Source: Reclinomonas americana ATCC 50394 (lineage: Eukaryota; Jakobida; Jakobea; Jakobida). Taken from it: a stretch of 31,391 bases of DNA. The position numbers and the translations under genes are program-made. The stretch lies in assembly GCA_048213135.1 (NCBI GenBank), contig PS015107.1:79238-110628 (forward strand). The letters are read 5' to 3'. Below the pieces are notes generated by a model that saw nothing but the letters and a program-made list of their open reading frames with translations, was not told the DNA's origin and did no database searches. Each line of letters opens with the position of its first letter. Position 1 is the stretch's first letter. This document shows, piece after piece, positions 18,056 through 31,388 of the stretch.

Positions 18056-21000
18056 ATGTCGGTGAGTATTATTGGTTGAGTGGGGGACGCTCGTTGTTCG
18101 CACACTTCTCTCTGTCTCTCATGCATCGCTTGTCGCTCACTGTCCTTGTGTGTGCACAGTTCTCTGTGCGTATGAGTGCGGCGCATGATTCATCGTTGTC
18201 GGTGGTGGTGGAGGACATGTCGGGCATGTCCTCCCTCGCGGACTTGCTTCGCGAGGCCACACGCTTGCTGCGAGAGAAGAGTGGAGATGGGCGGATGGAG
18301 ATTGTGGGAGTGGAGAAGCCAGCAGAATACGAGCTGGAAGACGCCCCTGTGACGAAGCTGAGGACTCTCGGAATCAACTCAGCCACTCATCTCATCGTCC
18401 GTGTGAACCTTCGCGTGGCGCTGCAGTCGAGGGGAGGGAGTGGGAGTGAGAGTGGAAGGTATGTGTCTGTGGTTCTTCCTCTGTTCACTACATGCATCTC
18501 ACTCTCATGTCTTCGCACAGCAACTCGGAGCGAGTAACTCGGTTTGTTTCTCTTGACTTCGGCATCCTCCTCTCTCTCTTCCTTGTTCTTCCACGCGAGG
18601 TGAGTCTGTGCTGACTATGTGTGTGTGTGCACACAGCATAATCAACTTCAATCGCATCACCATGGCCTTTGAGGTGGTGGAGGAGGCCGTGCGTCTCCGC
18701 TGTCAACGCGTACTGGCGCAGTTCAGTCGCGATAATGCCGACTTTGATGTACGGGCGTGGGTGCCGAGTTTCACACCTGCTGGCATGGATGCGGTGGCCA
18801 TAAAGGCATGGCGTGAGCGACATGCTCCACTCCATCCCGGACGAGTCAAGTTGTTCGAGGAGAAACAGCCGGTGATGTTGGCCTGGCGTGCTGCCTTCGA
18901 CACCGACCCCTCGTCCGACCCTTCGTGTGACGGTTTCGACACGACGGCTCTCGCCTCCATCATGCTGTATGGTGGGTTCGTTCATGCTGACGGTCGCAAG
19001 CTGCCGTTGATTGACGATGCTGATGAACGGAAGGCTGTGGAGGAGCTGCACAGTATCAGGAACAAGTTGAGACACGATGAGTTGCCATTGGCGGATGCCA
19101 CTGTGCAGCAATACCTTGGTGACGGTGGTGTCTTCTTCTCCGACCTCACACGACTGCAGTTGACGGCTGAGGTGCGATCTCGGTTCTCCGCCCGTGTCTG
19201 TGAGGCGCGTCATGTTGACATCAACATCAGCACATTCGAGGAGCGACTTCATCGACTGGCTGTGCGTGAGCTCTCGTTCTACCAGGACGACGAAAGTGTG
19301 CGCAAGGACATACAGATGTATGTGCCACTGCTGTGCTCTCGTGAGCGCGACATCTCGTCGAGTGACAAGATGACGGATCTGTTGACGGAAGTGGATGCGT
19401 TCCTCTCCGACACCAACACCACCCAGCGTGTGTTGGTGCTCTTTGGCAACAGTGGAGCCGGCAAGACCACCTCCATGTCGGTGCTGGCTGAGCGAGCATG
19501 GCGGCAGTGGCAGTCGAGAGAGAGCAGACGAGTTCCGGTGCGTGTGCCGCTTGGTGCTCTGCGCAATGCCGATGAGCGATTGTTGGAGGAGGCACTGGAG
19601 AGATTGTCGCCCGAGTTGGGATTGGACTCGGATGTGCGACGGTTGAAAGAGAAGCCGCTGCTGCTGCTGCTTGACGGGTATGACGAGTTGTATCGTGGTG
19701 TGAATCTGTTTGTCAAGAACCAGCTGGATGTGTGTCGCGATGTGAAGGTGATTATCACGTGCCGAGGCGATTATTCGCTGACGGCACTGGGTGGTGTGAC
19801 GCAGTATCGACGGTATTTTGCACCGATGGATGCACGAGGACAGTTGTGCTTGCAGCAGCTGATGGAGCGACACATTGCACCGTTCAGCAGGGAGCAGATT
19901 GAGGAGTACTTTGAGCGACTCGTGCAAGTGGGTGATGACGATGACGGTGATGATGACGGTGAAGGGCGGTGGTCGACTGCCGCACAGTACATTCGTGCTC
20001 TGAAGAGTGTGCAAGGACTGGATGCACTGGTGGCGATTCCATTCCTGTTGGCGGTGGTGGCTCATGTGCTGCCGCAGTTGGTGGCGAGTGCAATGAGGGA
20101 GCGACCCACTCGATGCAATGTGTTTGACCGATTCATTCGACAGTGGATCGAGAGGGAGCAGGAGAGGCAGACGCGTCTCGGTGCAGAGCGTGTGCCGAAT
20201 GAGGAGACGTGTCTCTCTTTCTGTGAGGGATTATCACGGTTGATGCACGAGAGGAATGTGGTGCGTGTGTCTGTGACGGCGAGTCGGTCAAGTGAGGATG
20301 AAGACGACTTTGGTGGTGCGTCACTCGACCATCGGCGAATGGAGAACGGACCATTGGACAAGTTCTTCGGTCACAAGAACCAGCATGTGCGAGTGTGCTG
20401 TCCGATTGTACGACGGTATGGGACGACGCAGTGGGGTTTCGTGCATCTGTCGTTGCTGGAGCACTGTGTGGCACGCCATGTGTTTGCTTGGGAGACGTGG
20501 GACGAGGAGAGGAAATTGACGATGCAAGATGTGCAGCAGCATGTGTTGGCAGTGCGATTGCTGAATGATCGACCATCGCTGGTGGAACAGATGGCCGAGG
20601 TGGTACGACGATCGCCTCGATTGCAAGCGAGACTGTGGGAGGTGATTGAGTTGTCACGGGAGGTGGATGAGGAGCGAGTGGTGACGGCAGCCGCGAATGC
20701 AGCGACGGTGTTGTGTGTGGCACAAGTGTCGTTCAGTGGGCGAAATCTGTCGGGGGTACGAGTGAGGGGTGCGGATTTGAGGGATGCGGTGATGCACAGG
20801 ACGGTGTGGAGGGGGGCGGATTTGCGTGGGGTGAATGTGTGCATGGCGTATGCGAGGGAGGCGGATTTCCGAGAGGCGGATGTAACGGGTGTGAAGTGGC
20901 CAAGGAAACCGATGGAGGGACGCGGTGGAGAAGTTCTATGTGTTGCCGTCACATCGGATGGTGAGCACGTTGTGAGTGGGAGTTGGGACAAGACTGTGCG

Positions 21001-22723
21001 GGTGTGGTCGCTGGCGACTGGAGAACAAGTGCGACAGCTTAAGGGACACTCTGACTACGTGTCATCTGTCATCGTCACCGCGGATTGTCAGCACATTGTG
21101 AGCGGCAGTGCGGATATGACCGTGCGTATGTGGTCACTGGCGAGTGGGCAAGAAACGCGACGGTTCGAAGGACACACTGGAGGGGTGAGCTCTGTTGCTG
21201 TTACTTCCGACAGCTTGTATTTGATCAGTGCGAGTGTTGATAAGACACTGCGTGTGTGGTCATCGGCGAGTGGAGAGGAAGTGCGTCGGTTAGAGGGGCA
21301 CGCTGGTCCGGTATGGTCTATCGCTATCAGTCCTGATGATAAGCACTTTGTGAGTGGGAGCGGTGACAAGACAGTGAAAATATGGTCACTTGCGAGTGGA
21401 GAGGAAATACGACGGCTGGAGGGACATATTGATACTGTGTGGGCCGTCACCTTTTCTCCCGACGGTCAGTGCATTGTAAGTGGGGGCAGTGACAAGGCGC
21501 TGCGAGTTTGGTCAGTTTTGAGTGGAGACGTAGTGCGTCAGCTCGAAGGGCACACTGCGAAGGTGCTCTCCATATCCATGTTCGTCACTCGAGATAGTGA
21601 ATATATTATCAGTGGGAGCTACGACAAGACAGTGCGTGTGTGGTCACTGGCGAGTGGTGAAGAAGAGCGCCGATTCGAGGGACACATGGGATCCGTGCTC
21701 TGTGTCGCTGTCACCCCTGACCGGCGGCATATAGTGAGTGGGAGTGGTGACGAAACGGTGCGACTGTGGTCTGTGTTGAGCGGAGGAGATGTGCGACGGT
21801 CTGAAGGACACACTGGGCTCGTGCAGTTTGTGACAGTCACTCCCGATGGTCAGTACGTTGTAAGTGGGAGCTGGGATAAATCTGTTCGCGTGTGGTCTTC
21901 GGCGACTGGAGAAGAGTTGCGACGGTTGGAAGGGCACACTGATCGTGTGTGGGCTGTCGCCAACACTCCAGATGGGCAGCATATAGTGAGTGGTAGTGAG
22001 GACAAGACGGTTCGAGTGTGGTCGCTGGAGAGTGGTGAGGAGGTGCGCCGACTGGAGGGCCACACTGATGCAGTGCGGTCTGTCGCAGTTACTTCAGACG
22101 GACATCGCTGCGTAAGTGGGAGTTATGATGGGACAGTGCGAATGTGGTCACTTGAGAGCGGGGAAGAATTGAAATGGCTGGAGGGACACGCTGGCGCTGT
22201 GTGGTCTGTGGCCGTCACTCCCGACAGTCAGTACATTGTGAGTGGAGGCAACGACAAGACAGTGCGAATGTGGTCAGTGGTTAGTGGCGAAGAAGTGCGA
22301 CGATTGGAAGGACATTCTCATGTGGTACAGTCGGTCGCTGTCACTCCTGATGGTCAGCACATTGTGAGTGGGTGTTGGGACATGACTGTGCGAGTATGGT
22401 CACTGGCAAGTGGAGCAGAGGTGAGACGATTGACGGGGCACACAGCCGCGGTGTCGTCTGTCGTCGTGTCTCCGGACGGTCAGTACGTTGTGAGCGGCAG
22501 TGGAGACAAGACAGTGCGAGTGTGGTCACTTGTGAGTGGAAACGAAGTGCGACTGTTGGAGGGGCACACAGGTGTAGTTTGGTCTATCGCCGTCACTGCT
22601 GATTGTCAGCACATCGTGAGTGGGAGTCAGGACAAGACAGTACGAGTGTGGTCCTTGCAAGCATTGCTGTTGGGGATCTGTGGTTCGTTCTTGCCCGATT
22701 TTTCGAACGCTAAGTTTCAATGA
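18056..22723 (+). CDS. NLR-like gene 2: ubiquitin-like-HEPN-NACHT-pentapeptide-WD40x14 protein
   Basis: Exons 18056-18061, 18160-18458, 18521-18541 and 18637-22723 give 1470 aa. The first coding exon encodes only Met-Ser. Residues about 3-100 form the beta-grasp/ubiquitin-like domain (FSVRMSAAHDSSLSVVV; ELEDAPVTKLRTLGI). A 21-nt exon encodes NSERVTR and joins to IINFNRITMAFEVVEEA. HEPN-type region: CDGFDTTALASIMLYGG, then IRNKLRH (residue 250). NACHT: Walker A GNSGAGKTTS (379), Walker B LLLLLDGYDELYRG, then CRGDYSLTALGG. The post-NACHT helical region contains FVHLSLLEHCVARHVF. Pentapeptide repeats (GADLRDAV, GADLRGVN, EADFREAD) at about 807-866 lead into 14 highly regular 42-aa WD40 repeats. 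No disablement is seen, so this is the best intact family member. The role is inferred from architecture: STAND signalling receptor, cytosolic, no signal peptide or membrane segment. Confidence 0.87.
20918..22660 (+). repeat. WD40 array of gene 2, 14 repeats of 126 bp
   Basis: Fourteen consecutive units, 13 of 42 aa and one of 44 aa (unit 6 has two extra residues). The framework GHT-x-x-V-x-SVAVTPDGQHIVSG is followed by D-K-TVRVWSLASGEEVRRLE. DNA blocks such as GTGCGAGTGTGGTCACTGG recur almost unchanged, which suggests homogenisation by unequal crossing-over or conversion. Differences between units concentrate next to the GH-x-x-x-V segment and around the SGSWDKT turn, i.e. on the predicted top face of the propeller. 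Confidence 0.85.
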
Positions 22724-22747
22724 ATCGTGACGTGAAGGCACTTCCAG

Positions 22748-22801
<54 letters not shown>

Positions 22802-23331
22802 GTCGACGACGACGACGACGGAGAGAGAGNNNNNNNNNNNNNNNNNNNNNNNNNNNNNNNNNNNNNNNNNNNNNNNNNNNNNNNNNNNNNNNNNNNNNNN
22901 NNNNNNNNNNNNNNNNNNNNNNNNNNNNNNNNNNNNNNNNNNNNNNNNNNNNNNNNNNNNNNNNNNNNNNNNNNNNNNNNNNNNNNNNNNNNNNNNNNNN
23001 NNNNNNNNNNNNNNNNNNNNNNNNNNNNNNNNNNNNNNNNNNNNNNNNNNNNNNNNNNNNNNNNNNNNNNNNNNNNNNNNNNNNNNNNNNNNNNNNNNNN
23101 NNNNNNNNNNNNNNNNNNNNNNNNNNNNNNNNNNNNNNNNNNNNNNNNNNNNNNNNNNNNNNNNNNNNNNNNNNNNNNNNNNNNNNNNNNNNNNNNNNNN
23201 NNNNNNNNNNNNNNNNNNNNNNNNNNNNNNNNNNNNNGTGTGTGTTCGTTCGTTCGTCCGTACGTTTACGTTAACGTACGTAACGTTACGTTAACTAGTA
23301 GTACGTAGTACGTAGAGACGACTCTCGCGTC

Positions 23332-23381
<50 letters not shown>
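22724..23381. repeat. (CT)n tracts, N gap and palindrome chain between genes 2 and 3
   Basis: A (CT)n tract (22751-22796) and CGACGACGACG repeats run into N from 22830 to 23237. After the gap come GTTCG repeats and a chain of short palindromes (ACGTTAACGT, ACGTACGT, TAACGTTA at about 23266-23295). Then there is a perfect 8-bp inverted repeat, GAGACGAC (23315-23322) and GTCGTCTC (23329-23336), with a 6-nt loop, and another (CT)n to 23381. No gene is seen. Confidence 0.8.
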
Positions 23382-23383
<2 letters not shown>

Positions 23384-23720
23384 CTTAGGACTTGGGGAAT
23401 CAAGTGCGTAAAAATCGTCGTGTCTGAGTACAATGTGTGATCAAAGTTTTCTGTAGACAGAGCAGTGGGACCAGGGAGTTTGCGCCCACAGTGTGACAAT
23501 GTACACGCACTAAATAACTCATTTGATATTGCTGGTCAAAGCGTGCATGTCGTCCTTCGTATTCTTGACACTGACTGTTCGTCGACCCGGCATTCGCGAT
23601 CGCATTCGCTTGGGAACGAGAGAACGACGGAGGATCCGCAGAGAGTCGGGAAGGAGCTGTTACGACAACCAGCGGGCTACGAGTGAGAAAAGTGCAATCT
23701 GACGCAAGAGAGGAGCAACC
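23382..23720 (+). other. 5' flank of NLR-like gene 3, no gene seen
   Basis: 339 bp of mixed-composition sequence upstream of the gene 3 start. It lacks the AGTCGACTGACTGTGAGACG block that precedes genes 1 and 2, so gene 3 has a different or much diverged 5' flank. No promoter element was recognised. Confidence 0.45.
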
Positions 23721-26423
23721 ATGTCGACGGTGAGTTGTATTGGGGGACGCTTATCGCCTGGGAATCTGTCTTCTCTCTGTCGTCGCTTTCACTCACTGCT
23801 ATGGGTGCGTGTGCGCTCTGGCAGTTCTCTGTGCCCGTGAGTGCGGCGCATGATTCGTCGCTGTCGGTGGTGGTGGAGGGCATGTCGGCCATGTCCACTC
23901 TCGCGAACTTGCTGCGCGAGGCCGCACGCTTGCTGCGTGAGAAGAGCGGGGACGGGGAGATGGAGATTGTGGGGGTGGAGAAGCCAGCAGAGTACGAGCT
24001 GGAAGACGCCCCGGTGACGAAGCTGAGGACTCTCGGAATCAACTCATCCACTCATCTCGTTGTCCGTGTGACGCTTGGAGTGGCGCTGCAGTCGAGCGGA
24101 GGGAGCGGGAGTGTAAGTGGAAGGTATGTGCGTCTGGCATGTGGCTAATTCATGCATCTCTCTGTGCACAACATGCAGCTCACTCTCGTGTCTTCGCACA
24201 GCAACTCGGAGCGAGTGACTCGGTTTGTTTCGCTTGCCTTCGTCCTCCTCTCGTTCCCATTGTTCTTCCACTCGAAGCGAGTCTGTCCTGATTGTGCTTT
24301 CTGTGTGTATACACAGCATGGTCAACTCGCAGCGCATCAACATGGCCTTTGAGGTGGTGGAGGAGGCCGTGCGTCTGCGCTGTCAACGCGCACTGGCGCA
24401 ATTCAGTCGTGATCATGCCGACTTTGATGTGCGGGCGTGGGTGCCGAGTTTCACACCTGCTGGCATGGATGTGGCGGCTGTTAAGGCATGGCGTGTGCGA
24501 CATGCTTCTGTGAATGGGAAGCAAGTCAGGATCTTTAAGGAGGTACATCCTTCGGTGTTGACCTGGCGTTCAGTATTCGACGCCGACCCCTCATCCGACC
24601 CTTCGTGTGACGGTTTCGACACGACGGCACTCGCCTCCATGCTGTATGGTGGTTTTGTTGAGGATGACGGTCGCAGGATGCTGCTGATTGAAGGTGATGA
24701 TGAACGGAAAGCAGTAGAGCAGTTGCGTGAAGTGAGGAACGAATTGGCCCACGGATCGTCGGGATGGACTGGAGCTAGCGTTCACGAATATCTCGGCGAC
24801 GGTGGTGCCTTTCTCTCTATTCTCTCTCGATTGAAATTGACGGCGGACGACGATGCTCGATTCTCTGCTCGTATTCGCGAGGCTCGTCACGCGGAGTTCG
24901 TTATTTGTACATTTGAAGGGCGACTGCATCAACTGGCTGTGGGCGAGATGGCTTACTATCAGAACGACGAGAGTGTGCGCAAGGACATGCAGATGTATGT
25001 GCCATTGTTGTGCTCCTGTGAGCGTGACGTCTCATCACGAGACAAGATGACGGATTTGTTGTCGGAGGTGGATGCCTTCCTCTCTAACACCAACACCACC
25101 CAGCGTGTGCTGGTGCTGTTTGGTAACAGTGCCAGCGGCAAGACCACCACCATGTCTGTGCTGGCCGAGCGAGCTTGGCGACAGTGGCAGACGAGAGAGA
25201 GCAGACGGGTGCCTGTGCGTGTGCCTCTCGGTGCTCTGCGCAATGCCGAGCGATTGTTGGAGGAGGCACTGGAGCGACTGTCACCCGAGTTGGGGTTGGA
25301 GTCGGATATGCGACGGTTGAAGGAAGAACCCCTGCTATTGTTACTTGATGGGTACGATGAGTTGTATCGTGCTGTGAATCTGTTTGTCACGAACCAGCTG
25401 GATGTGTGTCGCGACGTGAAGGTGATTATCACCTGTCGAGGTGATTACGCACTGACGGCACTGGGTGGCGCGACGCAGTATCGACGGTACTTTGCGCCGG
25501 TGGATGCACGAGGACAGTTGTGCATGCAGCAGCTGATGGAGCGACACATTGCGCCGTTCAACAAGGAACAGATTGAGGAGTACTTTAAGCGACTGGTGCA
25601 CGTGGGCGATGGTGATGACGGTGAAGAGAGATGGTTGACTGCCGAGGAGTACATGGATGCGCTGAAGAGTGTGCATGGACTTGATGCACTTGTGTGGAAT
25701 CCATTCCTGCTGGCGGTGGTGGCTCGTGTGCTGCCGCAGTTGGTGGCGAGTTGTGTGCAGCGACCGACTCGGTGCGACGTATTTGACCGATTCATACGAC
25801 AGTGGACTGAAAGGGAGCGCCTGAAACAAGCACGCCTTGGTGCACCGGTCGTGCCAAGTGAGGACTTGTGTCTCTCGTTCTGTGAGGGACTGGCGCGGTT
25901 AATGCATGAGAGGAATGTGGTGCGAGCGGTGTCAGAGGAGCGGGCGTTTGAGGAGGACATTTCCGAGTTTGGTGGTGCCCCACTCGACTCTTCGCAACAA
26001 GTGGAAAAAGGACCGTTTGACAAGTTCCTCGGTCACAAGAACCAGCATGTGCGAGTGTGCTGTCCGATTGTACGACGGTATGGGACGACGCAGTGGGGTT
26101 TCGTGCATCTGTCGTTGCTGGAGCACTGTGTGGCACGGCATGTGTTTGCCTGGGAGACGTGGGATGAGGAGAGGAGATTGACGGTGCAAGATGTGCAGCA
26201 GCATGTGTTGGCAGTGCGACTGCTGAATGATCGACCATCGTTGGTGGAGCAGATGGCCGAGGTAGTGCGACGATCGTCTCAATTGCAAGCAAGACTATTG
26301 GAGGTGATTGAGATGTCTCGGGAGGTGGACGAGGAGCGAGTGGTAACGGCAGCCGCGAATGCAGCGACGGTGTTGTGTGTGGCACAAGTATCGTTCAGTG
26401 GGCGAGATCTGTCGGATGTGTGA
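23721..26423 (+). CDS. NLR-like gene 3: ubiquitin-like-HEPN-NACHT, terminated early by TGA
   Basis: Exons 23721-23729, 23825-24123, 24202-24222 and 24317-26423 give 811 aa. Exon structure and phases match gene 2 (299-nt and 21-nt exons conserved); the first exon encodes MST. The ubiquitin-like domain (FSVPVSAAHDSSLSVVV), the HEPN motif VRNELAH (residue 250) and Walker A GNSASGKTTT (379) are intact, as is Walker B LLLLLDGYDELYRA. The frame ends with GRDLSDV at a TGA (26421-26423), exactly where genes 1 and 2 have CGA within VRVRGADL. The pentapeptide and WD40 parts continue in the same frame afterwards, so the stop is a mutation rather than a natural end. The product could be a sensorless HEPN-NACHT protein, or the gene may be a young pseudogene; base identity at 26421 should be confirmed first. 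Confidence 0.75.
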
Positions 26424-27265
26424 GTGCGAGGTGCGGATTTGAGGGATGCGGTGATGCACCGGACGGTGTGGAGGGGAGCGGATATGCGGGGGGTGAATGT
26501 GTGCATGGTGTATGCGAGGGAGGCGGATTTCACGGATGTTGATGTGACGGATGTGAAGTGGCCGAGGAATCCGATTGCGGGCCACACGAGTGAGGTGCGT
26601 GCAGTGGCAGTTTCACCCGATGGGCAGCACATTGCGACTGGCAGTGAGGACAAGACTGTACGTGTGTGGTCGGTGGCAAGTGGTGAGGAGGTGCGCCGAC
26701 TTGAAGGCCACGCGAGTGGGGTGCATGCAGTGGCAGTGACACCCGATGGGCAGCACATTGCGACTGGCAGTGAGGACAAGACTGTACGGGCGTGGTCGCT
26801 GGCAAGTGGTGAGGAGGTGCGCCGACTTGAAGGCCACACGGGTGGAGTGGGTGCAGTGGCAGTGACACCCGATGGCCAGCACATTGTGAGTGGTGGTGAT
26901 GACAAGACTGTACGCCCGTAGCGTGTCAAGTGGCGAGGAGGTGTGCCGACTGGAAGGCCACACGAGTGCGGTAAATGCAGTGGCTGTGACAACCAGTGGC
27001 TGTCTGGACCTGCACAATGCGCCTGTGGTCCACCCTGCGCGGCTTCGCTAAGTTGGAGCTCGATACCACTCGCCTGGCTATACAGACAGTGCATGAGGTG
27101 CAAGATCTAGACGAGGCGGCGTCTGAGGACGAGGTACCAGGTTCGCGCTGCCTCCCGGAGATGGTGCTGCGCTGTTTTATCGTGGAGGATGCAGAAGTCG
27201 TGCTGTTCTGCAGTCCACTATTCGCTGTTGAATACTCTGCTCTCTGTTGCACCCACGTTGCGTAA
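26424..27265 (+). pseudogene. Decayed pentapeptide/WD40 tail of gene 3
   Basis: In frame after the TGA come pentapeptide repeats (GADLRDAV, GADMRGVN, EADFTDVD) and three nearly identical WD40 repeats with PDGQHIATGSEDKTVR. A TAG at 26919-26921 accompanies a local change (GTACGCCCGTAGCGT instead of GTACGTGTGTGGTCG) that shifts the frame. The fourth repeat continues in another frame (EEVCRLEGHTSAVNAVAVT), and a compressed fifth reads MRLWSTLRGF in yet another. The remaining open frame to 27265 (KLELDTTRLAIQTVHEVQD onward) has normal-looking codon use but no family I recognise. Several disablements make this region pseudogenic as assembled. Confidence 0.7.
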
Positions 27266-27498
27266 TCTGCGCAGCTTTCACGATTGGTGGGAGTGCCTCA
27301 CAGTTTTTCCTCATACAGCAGACGCCCATCAGTTCCAACGACGACACTAATCTCTCTCAATCTCAACGCTGCAATAAATGCATTTAAATACGACGTCGCT
27401 TTGTCCTATAGCTTTTTCCTCCGTTCCTCCGTCAGCGCGCGCACACCGCCCTCGCTCTCTCTCCACAAGAAGAAGAATAAGAAGAAGCACCCCTAACA
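27266..27498 (+). promoter_or_regulatory. 5' flank of the methionyl-tRNA synthetase gene
   Basis: 233 bp between the gene 3 remnant and the MetRS start. It contains GCAATAAATGCATTTAAAT (27371-27389); AATAAA at 27373-27378 could be a poly(A) signal of the upstream locus, or the TTTAAAT an AT-rich promoter element. Neither can be decided from sequence alone. The start is preceded by AGAAGAAGCACCCCTAACA. Confidence 0.35.
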
Positions 27499-30408
<2,910 letters not shown>

Positions 30409-30941
30409 GTTGCGTGAAGAAGAGGGAGAGAGGAAGGGAGAGGGAGGGAAAGGGAAAGAGGGAGAGAAATTGCATCTCTCTTTCTCCCCCTCCCTCTCTG
30501 TCAGTGTCACTGTCAGTGCCACAGCATGCCTGTATCTCTCTCACTCCTTTGTGCTCGCTATCTCGATGTACACTCTTCTCTCCTTTGGTGTCCACTGTCT
30601 CTCTGCATCTTCCTCTCTCATCTCTCCTCCTTCCCTATCTGTCAGTGTCACTGTCTGTCTGTGTCCTGCATTTCGTTTTCTCTCTCTCTCTCTCACTCTC
30701 TCACTCCGATGTGTTGTCGCTATCTCGATTTACACTTTCTATCTTCAGTCTCCACCTGTCTCTCCGCATCTTTCCCTCTCGCTCATTCTAACTTCCTCAT
30801 TTCCTGTTCCTTTCTCGTTCCCCCTTCTCTTTCCCCTTCTCTTTCCCCTTCTCTTTCCCCTTCTCTTTCCCCTTCCTCTCTCCCTACTTCCCCTTTTCCT
30901 CCCCTTTCCCCTCCCCCTTCCCCTCATCCTTCCCCCCTTCG
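30409..30941 (+). repeat. Pyrimidine-rich intron sequence before the terminal gap
   Basis: After the MetRS donor the sequence is purine-rich for ~60 bp, then pyrimidine-rich with repeated GTCAGTGTCACTGTC and TCGCTATCTCGAT-containing units (30500-30760) and CTTCTCTTTCCC repeats (about 30824-30880). No coding potential is seen; it is presumably the 5' part of MetRS intron 4. Confidence 0.6.
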
Positions 30942-30961
30942 NNNNNNNNNNNNNNNNNNNN
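30942..30961. other. 20-N scaffold join
   Basis: A run of exactly 20 N, unlike the other gaps (107-587 N). It separates + strand MetRS exons from a MetRS exon on the opposite strand, so the contig to its right is probably joined in the wrong orientation. Confidence 0.8.
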
Positions 30962-31004
30962 GTGAGAACAAAGCACGTGACAATCTCAACAACAATCGAC
31001 CAAC

Positions 31005-31388
31005 CTCATCGACCGAGTCCTCCACCGACAACTCGGTGACAAAGGCCTCGTCGCTCACGCAGTACCAGCCCTCGTAGTAGCCCTTGTAGATGGCGCCGAC
31101 GCTGTAGAGCTTGTTCCAAATGGCCTGCACGGCCGCAATGTGGCGCTCCTCGGTGGTGCGGATGTAGTCGTCAAAGGAGAAGTTCATCTGGTGGAACATG
31201 TGGCGGAAGCGCGCCGAGACCTCGTCGCAGAATTGCTGCGGGGAGACGTTGAGCTTTTGGGCGCTCTGCGCGATCTTTTGGCCGTGCTCGTCGGTGCCGG
31301 TCAGGAAGCGGACGTCGAAGCCGCGGATGCGGGCCCACCGGGCGTAGACGTCGCAGAGGAGGGTGGTGTAGACGTGGCCGATGTGGGG
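31005..31388 (-). CDS. Methionyl-tRNA synthetase catalytic-domain exon (partial), on the opposite strand
   Basis: Read on the minus strand from 31388: PHIGHVYTTLLCDVYARWAR, FLTGTDEHGQKIAQSAQKL, FDDYIRTTEERHIAAVQ and YYEGWYCVSDEAFVTE. This is the start of the MetRS Rossmann catalytic domain with the HIGH box (here HIGH within PHIGH) and the TGTDEHG motif. It resembles the bacterial/mitochondrial form (as in human MARS2) rather than the cytosolic MARS1 form. The exon is preceded by CAG (31391-31389), an acceptor in the right phase to follow YYVNAD of the + strand exon at 30408. The end is placed at GAG|GTTGGT (31005); the next intron runs into the gap. It is surely part of the same gene as 27499-30408, placed in reverse. 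Confidence 0.85.

Noticed and set aside
18488-20065. 525-codon minus-strand open frame opposite gene 2
   Set aside because: It mirrors conserved NACHT coding sequence; equivalent antisense frames in genes 1 and 3 are broken, so it is a codon-bias shadow.
20918-22660. Regular 126-bp repeats as a CRISPR-like or satellite array
   Set aside because: The units are in frame, encode WD40 repeats and have no spacer/repeat alternation.
9552-22723. Bacterial or cyanobacterial contamination suggested by NACHT, pentapeptide and WD40 repeats
   Set aside because: The genes have spliceosomal introns with conserved phases and sit beside eukaryotic mitochondrial-protein genes in a duplicated segment.
26421-26423. 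TGA read as a sense codon (variant genetic code)
   Set aside because: uS9m ends with TGA at its conserved C-terminus, and genes 1 and 2 have CGA at the site; a point mutation is simpler.
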